A stretch of 43,120 bases of DNA, taken from positions 1 to 43,120 of the forward strand of contig JAFDGC010000012.1 in the NCBI GenBank assembly GCA_019309485.1, in the 5' to 3' direction. Shown in pieces: positions 25,501 through 34,099 of this stretch. A model generated the notes under the pieces. The model did not search any database. It was not told the origin of the DNA and was given only the letters and a program-made list of their open reading frames with translations. Made by a program: the position numbers and the translations under genes. Numbering within the stretch: the stretch's first letter is position 1; each line of letters starts with the position of its first letter. This stretch comes from Deltaproteobacteria bacterium (GTDB lineage Bacteria; Desulfobacterota; Desulfobacteria; Desulfobacterales; UBA2156).

Positions 25501-26670
25501 TCATTTGGGCGGAAGCGTGAACTGGGGCGTCCCGAGAAGAAACTTTCTTTCTTGAATCCATTTTTTCAAAATATCGGCGATCTCCCGTGCCCGGGACACA
25601 CTCGAGAGCGGAACCGTTGGAATGGTCTTTCCGTTGACATTGACGGCACCGCTTTTCAATTCCGCGTAACTGACCTGGGCTAAACTTTTGGAAATGCCGT
25701 TGGGATAATCGTGGCCATAGTCCACCACCTGGGTAAACAGGTCTTCATCGGACAGTCCCGTATACTGGGCGATCTTTTCGTTCAATAACGGAATCGGCAC
25801 CCCCAGTCCCACGGAAAGGGATGTCCCGTAGCCTTGAATGCTGGCCCCCATGAGCCATCGGGGGCTCATCTGTTTCAGGTCTCCCATGACCCACAGCGTC
25901 CCGGCCGGCGCCAGAGGCGCCCCTTTCCGGGAGCGTTTCACAGAGGGTTTGTGCTGGGTGCCGTGCCAGGTGACGTACCCCACGCCGCCCCCGAGAAAAA
26001 TGCGGGTTCCCAACCCGATGGTCATATAGTAGGGATCGTTCAGCAACGGGCTGAGCTGTCCGGCGGAGCAGTAATTGGCATTGCCCATACGCGGTTTAAG
26101 GGTTCCCATGTAGGTGTAGATGGTCTTGTTGGTCCCGTTGACCGCGCAATTGTAGTTTTGATATCCGTTTCTGGGATTGCACAGGGTGGCCTGGGGAAGC
26201 CCGGCCAGGGTCACCTCCTTTTCGATGCCCCGGTTCGGGTAACAATCCGTGCCGTAAGCCTCGGCCTTGAGGTACACCTTCTTTTTTGCGACCAGGTCCT
26301 CGATGACATGCCCGCCCCCGTAGCGGAACTCCCCGGGATACACCTTGTTCAAGGGATCGTCCTCGCAGGGCTCGGTGGCGCCGATGTAACAATCCACGGC
26401 CGCCAGCCCGGCATAGGCCGGCACTTTATTCAACCACACCCGGCTCGCTTTGATCGTGGGTTGTGACTGGCCGAAGTTGATGAAGGCGCCCGAAGAGCAC
26501 ATGGGGGCAAATGTTCCGGTGGTCACCACGTCCACGCGCCGCGCAGCCTCCACGGGCCCTTCCGACTTGACGATGGGAATGATTTCCTCGGCCGTGACCA
26601 CCACGGCCTCGCCGGAGCGGATCCTGACGTTGATCTCTTCGATGGTCTTTTGAACCCGGTATTTTTTCAC
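25501..26670 (-). CDS. DUF39 homocysteine biosynthesis protein (aspartate-semialdehyde sulfurtransferase family)
   Basis: The protein belongs to the DUF39 family, whose methanogen member MA1821 works with a NIL/ferredoxin partner (MA1822) to make homocysteine from aspartate semialdehyde and sulfide. The 389 residues include the conserved APMCSSGAFINFGQ, with Cys58 a likely persulfide carrier, then GYQNYNCAVN, ANYCSAGQLSPLLNDP, and GGGVGYVTWHGTQH. It has no C-terminal CBS pair, unlike some relatives. No partner ferredoxin gene is nearby. In a sulfide-producing anaerobe this would give a route to methionine without activated homoserine. Confidence 0.9.
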   Translation of the reverse strand: MKKYRVQKTIEEINVRIRSGEAVVVTAEEIIPIVKSEGPVEAARRVDVVTTGTFAPMCSSGAFINFGQSQPTIKASRVWLNKVPAYAGLAAVDCYIGATEPCEDDPLNKVYPGEFRYGGGHVIEDLVAKKKVYLKAEAYGTDCYPNRGIEKEVTLAGLPQATLCNPRNGYQNYNCAVNGTNKTIYTYMGTLKPRMGNANYCSAGQLSPLLNDPYYMTIGLGTRIFLGGGVGYVTWHGTQHKPSVKRSRKGAPLAPAGTLWVMGDLKQMSPRWLMGASIQGYGTSLSVGLGVPIPLLNEKIAQYTGLSDEDLFTQVVDYGHDYPNGISKSLAQVSYAELKSGAVNVNGKTIPTVPLSSVSRAREIADILKKWIQERKFLLGTPQFTLPPK

Positions 26671-26694
26671 GATTCGGCCTCCACCGCCTTTTCT

Positions 26695-28068
26695 CTACCC
26701 GTTCTCTGTTCCCATAAGCTTGGCCGTGATGCGCTTTTCAATCCATAATGGATCCCACCATTCCAACGGATGCACGAAGGTATCGTGGATCACCATGCTG
26801 AAGTGAAGGTGATCCCCCCCGGCCAGGCCGGTATCCCCGGTATGGCCGATGATATCCCCCTTCTCCACCTCCTGTCCTGTCTGGACCGCGTAATCACTCA
26901 AATGGGAATACATGCTGAAAATGCCGAGCCCGTGATCGATAAGGATCGTCTGGCCGTAAATCCCCAATTCTCCGGCAAAGGCCACTTTTCCGCCATTGGC
27001 CGCAGGAACCGGGGCATGGGCCGTGGCGGCCAGATCGATGCCCAGGTGCACCTGCTCATCCACTTTTTTCCCCTGATACACATAATCCCGGTGATCGGCG
27101 AATCCCGCCCGCCGTTCCGAGTTGGGGAGCCTGAGAAAAGGGCCGTCCCATAATTGGGTCTTTTCGGATTCGGCCGTCAGTTGAACCATCTGCTGATAAT
27201 TTTTTTCCCTAAGCTCGCGGTTGACGAGCAGGAATCGGTCGATGAGGGGTCCGGTATCGGCACCGCCGATTTGGGATTGGAACCGCGGTAATATCCGTTC
27301 CAAAAAACCGTCGGAAAGACCGATGACGTCTTTTTTGAACCGCCGGGCCTTGATATGATAAGAAAATCCGGTGCGTGCGGTGTTTCCGGCCCCATCCACG
27401 GCTTCGACGGCAATGGGGGTTCCCGGTCCCTGGGTATGTTTCAGGGCGAAAAACGCGACGTATCGTTGCGGGTCATCCGGTTGTCCGCCGTACCCCGGAA
27501 AAAAATGCTCTCCAACCCGGACTCCGGTTTTGGTGCATGACTCGGTGAGCCGGTATACGACGAGACCCGTTCCCCCCTGGTTCAGGTAATGGAATTTGCT
27601 CAACACCACAATCTGGGGCGGCTGCGTGTCGATCACCGTTTCTTTTTCCAGATACCCCGGGTTTCCGTGAAACCAGTGCCGCCAGGAATGGTCCCGGGCC
27701 ATGACCCGAAGCGTTGCTTCCCCGTCGGCAAGGCCCAGTTTCTTCGGTTCCACGGTGACGGTATAGGTCTTTTCCCGGATCCCGGATTTTGAAAAAATAC
27801 CAGGGGACTTAAAATCTTCCTCCAGGAGAGGGATCGCCTTATTTTCCTTTAAAATTTCAACCTTCACCCGCGATAGACCGCTCTTGGCGTCCGAAACGGT
27901 AATCATGACCTCCGCGTGTATTCCCAGGGAAAGGGCTTCGGGCGCCACCTCGATGCGGGGGGGCGTCCCTTCCATTTTCACCCACAGCAACGCCCCCACG
28001 ACGATCATCAGTAGGGCCAAAAAGGGCGTCAGCCATCGCCATTTTATCTTTTTTTCTTTTGATTTCAA
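26695..28068 (-). CDS. M23 family metallopeptidase, membrane-anchored
   Basis: A probable periplasmic peptidoglycan endopeptidase, or regulator, of the LytM/M23 type. The 457-residue protein has one N-terminal transmembrane segment (14-30), a long beta-rich extracytoplasmic region with Ig-like character (35-240), a helical stretch, and the M23 domain at about 340-440. The zinc ligands are present: His341 and Asp345 in HLGIDLA, and His422 in DHLHFSM, so the enzyme looks active. The only start matching the anchor is TTG at 28068 with AGAGG about 11 bases upstream. It diverges from kdsA and is followed by the DUF39 gene. Confidence 0.87.
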   Translation of the reverse strand: MKSKEKKIKWRWLTPFLALLMIVVGALLWVKMEGTPPRIEVAPEALSLGIHAEVMITVSDAKSGLSRVKVEILKENKAIPLLEEDFKSPGIFSKSGIREKTYTVTVEPKKLGLADGEATLRVMARDHSWRHWFHGNPGYLEKETVIDTQPPQIVVLSKFHYLNQGGTGLVVYRLTESCTKTGVRVGEHFFPGYGGQPDDPQRYVAFFALKHTQGPGTPIAVEAVDGAGNTARTGFSYHIKARRFKKDVIGLSDGFLERILPRFQSQIGGADTGPLIDRFLLVNRELREKNYQQMVQLTAESEKTQLWDGPFLRLPNSERRAGFADHRDYVYQGKKVDEQVHLGIDLAATAHAPVPAANGGKVAFAGELGIYGQTILIDHGLGIFSMYSHLSDYAVQTGQEVEKGDIIGHTGDTGLAGGDHLHFSMVIHDTFVHPLEWWDPLWIEKRITAKLMGTENG

Positions 28069-28146
28069 TTAGTTGATACCTCTTCGGGGAAATGAACAGA
28101 AACCATACCAGTTAAATGCACGCCGATCAAGGCTTCTTTTCACTTG

Positions 28147-28175
28147 TTGACTTTTATCGGCACCAGCGATAAAAC
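28147..28175 (+). promoter_or_regulatory. Sigma-70-like promoter for the kdsA operon
   Basis: TTGACT (28147-28152) and TAAAAC (28170-28175) are separated by exactly 17 bases. Transcription would start near 28182, about 43 bases before the kdsA ATG at 28225; this rules out the in-frame ATG at 28144. Confidence 0.6.
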
Positions 28176-28224
28176 ATGGACGTATTTACGGCAGTCAAAA
28201 AAACGGAAAGGACGCGTTTATTCA

Positions 28225-29061
28225 ATGGATTCCCGAGGTGTTGAGATTCATGAAGGGATGATGGTGGGCGGCAGCGCCCCTTTGGCCCTCATCGCCGGAC
28301 CGTGCGTAATTGAAGATGCGGAAACCCCTTACCGGATCGCCTCCACTCTTAAAAGCCTGACCCGGCGTCTGGAAATTCCGTTTATTTTCAAGGCCTCCTT
28401 CGACAAGGCGAACCGAAGCGCCATCGATTCTTTCCGGGGCCCGGGGGTGACGGAAGGCCTTCAGATCCTCAAGCGGATCAAGATGGAGCTTGGCGTTTGT
28501 ATCCTTTCCGATGTCCATCGCATCTCCCAAATCGATGCCTGCACCGAGGTCTTGGACGTCATCCAGATTCCCGCGTTTTTATGCCGGCAAACGGACCTGG
28601 TAACCGCAGCGGCGGCCGCCGGGAAACCCGTCAACATTAAAAAGGGACAGTTCCTTGCACCCAAAGACATGGCCAACGTGGTCCATAAGGCGGCATCCAC
28701 CGGAAATAAGCGGATTTTAATTACCGAACGGGGAAGCTGTTTCGGTTACAACAACCTTGTGGTCGATTTCAGGGGAATCCCCATTATGCAGAAAACCGGA
28801 TGTCCCGTGATCTTCGACGCCACGCACAGCGTACAACTCCCCGGCGGAGAAACCAATCGTTCCGGGGGAGAGCGGCAGTTCGCACCCGTGTTGGCCAAAG
28901 CGGCGGTGGCCGCCGGCGCCGACGGCATCTTTATGGAAGTCCATCCCACACCCGAGCAGGCCCTGTGCGACGGACCCAACTCCCTGCCCCTGGACGATTT
29001 GGAAGCGCTTCTCGCCACGCTCGTGGGAATCCGGACCGCTCTCAGTGCTTCAGCAACATGA
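28225..29061 (+). CDS. kdsA: 3-deoxy-8-phosphooctulonate synthase
   Basis: KdsA condenses arabinose 5-phosphate with phosphoenolpyruvate to give KDO 8-phosphate for lipopolysaccharide. The 278 residues contain LIAGPCVIEDAET, FKASFDKANRSAIDSFRGPG, DVIQIPAFLCRQTDL, FGYNNLVVDFRGI and FDATHSVQLPGG, all standard. The cysteine in AGPCVIED is the metal-ligand position that separates metal-dependent from metal-independent KdsA, suggesting a metalloenzyme. The start is taken at 28225, downstream of the promoter. The stop overlaps kdsC as ATGA. Confidence 0.96.
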   Translation: MDSRGVEIHEGMMVGGSAPLALIAGPCVIEDAETPYRIASTLKSLTRRLEIPFIFKASFDKANRSAIDSFRGPGVTEGLQILKRIKMELGVCILSDVHRISQIDACTEVLDVIQIPAFLCRQTDLVTAAAAAGKPVNIKKGQFLAPKDMANVVHKAASTGNKRILITERGSCFGYNNLVVDFRGIPIMQKTGCPVIFDATHSVQLPGGETNRSGGERQFAPVLAKAAVAAGADGIFMEVHPTPEQALCDGPNSLPLDDLEALLATLVGIRTALSASAT

Positions 29062-29639
29062 CCGCATCCTCTCCTGTCGATAAATCCGTTTCTCCGCCGG
29101 CCCTGGAAACAGACCTGGCGGACCGCCTCGCCGCGATACAGGTGTTGGCCATGGACGTGGACGGCGTCCTCACGGACGGCGCCATCATCTATTCGGACGC
29201 CGGAGAAGAGATCAAGGCCTTCAGCGTCAAGGACGGCCTGGGAATACGCCTCCTCCTGGAATCGCATATTCCGGTCTGCCTGATCACCGGAAGAAGCTCC
29301 AGGGCGCTGCACCATCGATGCAAGAATCTTGGTATATCAATGGTTTATGACGGAATATCGAACAAAAAAAGCATTTTGAGCAAGGTGTGCAGCGACACCG
29401 GTTTTCCGCCGGAGGCCATCGCCTTTGTGGGAGATGACCTTCCGGATTTGGCACTGAAAGGATCGGTGGGGTTTTTTATCGCGGTGGCCGACGCCCACGA
29501 AGTCCTCCGGGAAAGGGCGGACTGGGTGACCCGCGCACCGGGTGGAAAAGGGGCGATCCGCGAGGTTTGCGATGCCATTTTAAAGGCCAAAGGACTATGG
29601 GAAAAGCATCCCTGGATAGCCGATGAACACCCCCGTTAA
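29058..29639 (+). CDS. kdsC: 3-deoxy-D-manno-octulosonate 8-phosphate phosphatase
   Basis: This is a HAD-superfamily phosphatase that removes the phosphate from KDO 8-phosphate. The 193 residues show the nucleophile motif MDVDGVLTDG with Asp33 and Asp35, FSVKDGLGIRLL, LITGRSS and GDDLPDLAL, matching the C0-type tetrameric KdsC. The ATG lies inside the kdsA stop (ATGA), and its end overlaps lptC by 17 bases. The N-terminus has about 25 extra residues before the HAD core. Confidence 0.95.
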   Translation: MTASSPVDKSVSPPALETDLADRLAAIQVLAMDVDGVLTDGAIIYSDAGEEIKAFSVKDGLGIRLLLESHIPVCLITGRSSRALHHRCKNLGISMVYDGISNKKSILSKVCSDTGFPPEAIAFVGDDLPDLALKGSVGFFIAVADAHEVLRERADWVTRAPGGKGAIREVCDAILKAKGLWEKHPWIADEHPR

Positions 29640-30222
29640 AAAAAGCGGTTCGAGAAAGCCGAAAGCTCTGGGTTGGCTTTTGGCCGGCGTGATCCTCGCC
29701 ACCCTCGTGGCGGTAATCGCCGTTTTTGTGGGATACCGGCGCATGGTGGTGGATCCGAAAGATGCCGCTGAAATGCTGAAGCGCACCGGCGCCGAGATCG
29801 CCCTCAAAAAAATCCGCCATACCGCCACCCGCAACGGCCGGGATGAGTGGACCCTCACCGCAAAATCCGCCCGGGTCATGGAGGACCATAACCGGACAGT
29901 CATCGACAGCCCTTCCGTGGTCTTTTACATGAAAGACGGAAAAAAGGTCTACCTCACCGCAAAACAGGGAATCCTGGAACCCAAGACCAACGACCTGGAA
30001 GCCATCGGCGATGTCACGGTCAATTACGAGATTTATGTCCTGAAAACCCAACGCCTGCATTACGATCACCAAAAACGCCGCATCTATTCCAAAGTCCCCG
30101 TGACCATCGAAGGAGACCGGATTTTCCTGGCGGCCGACCGGATGGTATATGATCTGGACACCCAAACCTCCACCTTCAAGGGAAACATTGAAAGCAGGAT
30201 TCATGAACGATTCGTCTTGTAA
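29623..30222 (+). CDS. lptC: LPS export ABC transporter periplasmic protein LptC
   Basis: LptC is a bitopic inner-membrane protein that passes lipopolysaccharide from LptB2FG to LptA. The 199-residue protein has one transmembrane helix (about 17-40) and a periplasmic beta-jellyroll domain with repeated patterns such as DEWTLTAKSARV, KVYLTAKQGIL and LEAIGDVTVNY. It overlaps kdsC at its start and lptA at its end, consistent with one operon. lptF and lptG are not in the window. Confidence 0.92.
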   Translation: MNTPVKKSGSRKPKALGWLLAGVILATLVAVIAVFVGYRRMVVDPKDAAEMLKRTGAEIALKKIRHTATRNGRDEWTLTAKSARVMEDHNRTVIDSPSVVFYMKDGKKVYLTAKQGILEPKTNDLEAIGDVTVNYEIYVLKTQRLHYDHQKRRIYSKVPVTIEGDRIFLAADRMVYDLDTQTSTFKGNIESRIHERFVL

Positions 30223-30772
30223 TCGAAAAGGTCCGAAATGCGCCTTTCAGGGGGCGCTTTTTTTGGGAATGCTTCTTCTCTTGATCGCCCCGGCAACCGC
30301 GGAAGACCCGCCTGCCGCGGATGCAAAAAATCCCGATGACGTGATCTATATTACTTCGGACCGGCTCTTTTCGGACAACAACGCCCGGTACGCCGAATTC
30401 ATCGGAAACGTCCGGGCCGTCCAAGGAACCACCGTCATTACGGGAGATCGGCTGAAGGTGTACTACAAAAGCGACCTTCAAAGCGTGGAATCCCAAGGTC
30501 CCGGGGAGGAATCGATTCAGAAGCTGGAATCCACGGGGAACGTGGTCATTGAGTTCGACAACAGGGTTGCAAAGGCACAAAAGGCCATATACATTACTGA
30601 TTCCCGGATCTTGATCCTGACGGGCCCCGATTCGAGCCTCACCAGCGGGAAAAACGTGGTGACCGGGGAGAAGATCACCCTTTACCGGGAAGACGGCCGG
30701 ATCGAAGTGGAAAGCGGTGAAACGGGCCGGGTGGAGGCGGTTTTTTATCAAAAAGGAAAAGGGCTGAATTAA
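30203..30772 (+). CDS. lptA: LPS transport periplasmic protein LptA
   Basis: LptA forms the periplasmic bridge for lipopolysaccharide. From the ATG at 30203, which overlaps the end of lptC, the 189-residue protein has a signal peptide (about 14-34, ending APATAE) and the OstA-like beta-jellyroll with ITSDRLFSDNNARYAEFIGNV-type start (DRLFSDNNARYAEF), STGNVVIEFDNRVAKAQKA and GEKITLYREDGRIEVE. An upstream in-frame ATG at 30149 lacks the signal-peptide logic. Confidence 0.93.
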   Translation: MNDSSCNRKGPKCAFQGALFLGMLLLLIAPATAEDPPAADAKNPDDVIYITSDRLFSDNNARYAEFIGNVRAVQGTTVITGDRLKVYYKSDLQSVESQGPGEESIQKLESTGNVVIEFDNRVAKAQKAIYITDSRILILTGPDSSLTSGKNVVTGEKITLYREDGRIEVESGETGRVEAVFYQKGKGLN

Positions 30773-30844
30773 AGCGTCCCGAGAGGATCGGTTTGGAAAA
30801 AAGTCCAGTCTTTCGACGTGATTTACGATGAATGGAGCGGGGTT

Positions 30845-31567
30845 GTGTCTGTCCTGGGGTTAATGGGTTTAGGAAAATCCTACTTCGGCCGCCAAGTGGT
30901 CAAGGATGTCGACCTCACAGTGGAAAGCGGCAGCGTGGTGGGGCTGTTGGGTCCCAACGGCGCCGGAAAAACCACCACCTTTTACATGACTGTGGGGATG
31001 ATCAAGCCGGATCAGGGCCGCGTGTTTTTAAACGACGAGGAGATCACCCATGATCCCATGTACATCCGCGCCCGAAAAGGGGTCGGTTATCTTCCCCAAG
31101 AAGCGTCCACCTTCCGGAAGCTCACCGTCAAGGAAAACGTTCTGGTGGTCCTGGAGGCACAGCCCCTGACCCGGGCGCAGCAGGAGGAGCGGGCGGAACG
31201 GCTCCTGGAGGAGTTGGGAATCCGGCACCTTTCACGGCAAAAAGCAGGCTCCCTTTCCGGGGGAGAACGCCGGCGGCTGGAGATCACCCGATCCCTGGCC
31301 TCCAATCCGGTCTTCATTCTTCTGGATGAACCCTTTTCAGGAATCGATCCGCTGGCGGTCATCGACATCAAGAACATCATCTCGCACCTGAAATCGAGGG
31401 AGATCGGTATTCTGATTACGGACCATAACGTCCGGGAAACCCTTTGTATCTGCGACCGGGCATTCATCCTCAACGACGGTCAGGTGATCGAATCCGGGCC
31501 TCCGGAAAAAATAGCCTGCAGCGAGATCGCCCGGAGACTGTACCTGGGAGACGAATTCAGGCTTTGA
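30845..31567 (+). CDS. lptB: LPS export ABC transporter ATP-binding protein LptB
   Basis: LptB is the cytoplasmic ATPase of the LptB2FG exporter. With a GTG start at 30845, preceded by GGAG at seven bases, it has 240 residues, like E. coli LptB (241). Walker A GPNGAGKTT (36-44), the Q-loop LPQEAS, the signature LSGGERRRLEI, Walker B FILLDEPFSGID and the H-loop ITDHNVRETL are complete. An earlier GTG at 30818 would add nine residues without a ribosome-binding site. rpoN begins one base after its stop. Confidence 0.95.
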   Translation: MSVLGLMGLGKSYFGRQVVKDVDLTVESGSVVGLLGPNGAGKTTTFYMTVGMIKPDQGRVFLNDEEITHDPMYIRARKGVGYLPQEASTFRKLTVKENVLVVLEAQPLTRAQQEERAERLLEELGIRHLSRQKAGSLSGGERRRLEITRSLASNPVFILLDEPFSGIDPLAVIDIKNIISHLKSREIGILITDHNVRETLCICDRAFILNDGQVIESGPPEKIACSEIARRLYLGDEFRL

Positions 31568-31568
31568 A

Positions 31569-33002
31569 ATGGCACTCAAGCTCAGCCAACAACTGAAATT
31601 GACCCAGCAACTGGTGATGACCCCCCAGCTCCAGATGGCCATCCGGCTGCTCCAGCTGTCCCGTCTCGAACTCATGGACGTCATTCACCAGGAAATGCTG
31701 GAAAACCCGGCTCTGGAAGAATCCCCTGAAAGTGCGGAACCGGAAAACGCCTTGGAACCGGAGGGCTTCGAACCCGACGAAGCCCTTCTCGACAAAGAGA
31801 TCACCATTGAAGAACGGATCCGGGAAGACATCGACTGGAGCAATTATATCGGGGAGTACAACGCCCCCGGCCAGACTTTTTTCGAATCGGAAAAAAAAGA
31901 AGAGATCAACTTCGAATCGTTTACCGCCCAAAAAACCACCCTGAAAGACCACCTCCTGTGGCAACTCCTGATGACCTCCCCTTCCACCGAAGAGGAAAAG
32001 ATAGGCAGCCTCATCATCGGCAACCTCAACCGGGACGGATACCTGGAAGCCACGGTGGAGGACCTGGCACAGATGAGCGGGGCTTCGGCAGAAACGGTTT
32101 CCCGGGTCCTTTCCCGCATGCAGGCCTTCGATCCCGTCGGGATCTGCGCCCGGGATCTCAAAGAATGTCTTCTCATCCAGGCGTCCCAACTGGGTCTTGA
32201 TGAAACCATGGTTCCCGTCCTCATCCGGGATCACCTGCATCACCTGGAAAACAAAAACTTCAAGGCCATCATGAAGGCCTTGAAGATGGACCTGGAAGAG
32301 GTCCTTTCCGCCGTGAAAGTCATCCAGGGCATGGAACCCAAGCCCGGACGCCAGTTCAGCGAAGAGGAGCCCCGATTCATCATTCCCGACATTTATGTCC
32401 ATAAGATGGATGATGAATTCGTGATTCTGCTCAACGACGACGGGATGCCGCGCTTGAAAATCAACTCTTATTACCGCAACGCCATCGCCCGGGGAGAACC
32501 TATCGGAGAGGCCGAACGGGAGTACATCCAGGAAAAAATCCGTTCCGCCACCTGGCTGATTCGAAGCATCCACCAGCGTCAGAAAACCATTTATCGGGTC
32601 ATGAAGAGCATCTTGAACTTCCAGTGGGAGTTTTTCGAAAAAGGGATCGCGCACCTGAGACCCATGGTACTCCGGGACGTGGCCCAGGACATCAATATGC
32701 ACGAATCCACCATCAGCCGGGTGACCACGAATAAATACGCCTATACCCCCCAGGGCATCTTTGAACTGAAATTTTTCTTTAACAGCCCCATCAACCGCTT
32801 CACCGGGGAAGCTATGGCGTCCGCCAGCGTTCAGGAAAAAATCCGGCGGATCATCGAAAAGGAAAGCCCGAAAAAGCCGCTTTCCGACAGCAAGATCGTC
32901 GAGATCCTCAAGGACAACAACATCAATATCGCCCGGAGAACCGTTGCAAAATATCGCGAAATGATGAAAATACTGCCTTCGAACATGCGAAAGCAGCTCT
33001 AG
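31569..33002 (+). CDS. rpoN: RNA polymerase sigma-54 factor
   Basis: Sigma-54 directs RNA polymerase to -24/-12 promoters and needs enhancer-binding ATPases. The 477-residue protein has the glutamine/leucine-rich region I (LSQQLKLTQQLVMTPQLQMA), an acidic region II, the core-binding domain, the helix-turn-helix region (DVAQDINMHESTISRVTTNK) and the RpoN box ARRTVAKYRE at 455-464. It follows lptB directly, a conserved arrangement. I did not find a convincing -24/-12 promoter within the window. Confidence 0.97.
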   Translation: MALKLSQQLKLTQQLVMTPQLQMAIRLLQLSRLELMDVIHQEMLENPALEESPESAEPENALEPEGFEPDEALLDKEITIEERIREDIDWSNYIGEYNAPGQTFFESEKKEEINFESFTAQKTTLKDHLLWQLLMTSPSTEEEKIGSLIIGNLNRDGYLEATVEDLAQMSGASAETVSRVLSRMQAFDPVGICARDLKECLLIQASQLGLDETMVPVLIRDHLHHLENKNFKAIMKALKMDLEEVLSAVKVIQGMEPKPGRQFSEEEPRFIIPDIYVHKMDDEFVILLNDDGMPRLKINSYYRNAIARGEPIGEAEREYIQEKIRSATWLIRSIHQRQKTIYRVMKSILNFQWEFFEKGIAHLRPMVLRDVAQDINMHESTISRVTTNKYAYTPQGIFELKFFFNSPINRFTGEAMASASVQEKIRRIIEKESPKKPLSDSKIVEILKDNNINIARRTVAKYREMMKILPSNMRKQL

Positions 33003-33013
33003 GAGGACAACTC

Positions 33014-33544
33014 ATGCAAATCGCCGTCACATTTAAAAACATCGATCCTTCCGAAAATTTAAAACGTTATGCCGGGGAAAAACTGGAACGGCTCGATAAA
33101 TACCTGGACAATCCGGCTGAAGCCGCCGTGGTCCTTTCCGTGGAAAAGCACCGGCACATCGCCGAGATTAGCATATTCGGAGACCGCCTCAACATCAACG
33201 GCAAGGAAGAAGCTATCGACATGTACGCCGCCATCGACCTGACGTTGGACAAGCTGGAAAAACAAATCAAAAAAAGCAAAGAAAAAATCCGTGAAAGAAA
33301 AGGGAAGTTAAAATCCAAGCCGAAGGCGTTCGGGCGCCAATCCCCAACGGAAGCCGAAGGAGGAGAGCGGCTGATCAAGGTCCGGTACGTCGATTACAAG
33401 CCCATGGATGTGGAAGAAGCGGTCATGCAAATGGAGCTGACCCACAACAACTTTTTCGTGTTCACCAACGCCCGGACCGAACAAATCAACGTCCTTTATC
33501 GACGAAACGACGGACACCTCGGGCTGATCCAGCCCAGTGCCTGA
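33014..33544 (+). CDS. hpf: Ribosome hibernation promoting factor, long form
   Basis: Long HPF dimerises 70S ribosomes into inactive 100S particles in slow growth. The 176 residues comprise the N-terminal ribosome-binding domain (1-95, FKNIDPSENLKRYAGEKLERL) and, after a basic linker, the C-terminal dimerisation domain (about 120-176, KVRYVDYKPMDVEEAVMQME, NVLYRRNDGHLGLIQP). AGGAGG precedes the ATG. The position between rpoN and ptsN is the classical arrangement. Confidence 0.95.
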   Translation: MQIAVTFKNIDPSENLKRYAGEKLERLDKYLDNPAEAAVVLSVEKHRHIAEISIFGDRLNINGKEEAIDMYAAIDLTLDKLEKQIKKSKEKIRERKGKLKSKPKAFGRQSPTEAEGGERLIKVRYVDYKPMDVEEAVMQMELTHNNFFVFTNARTEQINVLYRRNDGHLGLIQPSA

Positions 33545-33582
33545 TCTTTGCCATTAAAAAGAAGAATTGGGGTTTTCCCGAC

Positions 33583-34041
33583 ATGAAAATTCTGGATGTA
33601 TTGATCAAAGAGGCGGTTCTCGTGGACTTGAAGTCCGTGGACAAAAAAGGGGTTCTGGAAGAACTGACGGCTCCCCTTACCGGCATTACCCAAACGAACC
33701 GCAACGATCTTGTAAAGATTCTGATGGACCGGGAGCGGCTGGGGAGCACCGGCATCGGCGGCGGCATCGCCATTCCCCACGGAAAGATGAGGGGGCTGAA
33801 AACACTCATTTTGGGTTTTGGATTGAGCCGAAAAGGGGTGAATTTCGAGTCCATGGACAACCGCCCCTCCCACATCTTTTTCTTATTGCTGACCCCGGAA
33901 AATTCCACGGGTGTTCACCTGAAACTCCTCGCTCGGATTTCCAAGCTTCTCAAAGACGAAACCGTCAAGGAACGCCTTTTCCACGCTTCCACTCCGGAGG
34001 AAGTGCTGGACATCATCCAGGACCACGATGAGGAATTCTAG
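33583..34041 (+). CDS. ptsN: Nitrogen-regulatory PTS EIIA component
   Basis: EIIA-Ntr is a phosphorylatable regulatory protein of the nitrogen PTS branch. The 152 residues carry the phosphorylation site His66 in IPHGK, preceded by ERLGSTGIGGGIA, all standard. Its phosphate donors EI-Ntr and NPr are not in this window. It lies between hpf and rapZ in the conserved rpoN operon. Confidence 0.94.
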   Translation: MKILDVLIKEAVLVDLKSVDKKGVLEELTAPLTGITQTNRNDLVKILMDRERLGSTGIGGGIAIPHGKMRGLKTLILGFGLSRKGVNFESMDNRPSHIFFLLLTPENSTGVHLKLLARISKLLKDETVKERLFHASTPEEVLDIIQDHDEEF

Positions 34042-34099
34042 CGGCCGCAGGCGGCGCCCTTCCTGAACGCTCCCTCGGCAACCCATCGACGAGTGCCGC

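Noticed and set aside
28225-33544. kdsA-lptB-rpoN-hpf run as an unusual operon
   Set aside because: This order is widely conserved in proteobacteria, so it is annotated but not novel.
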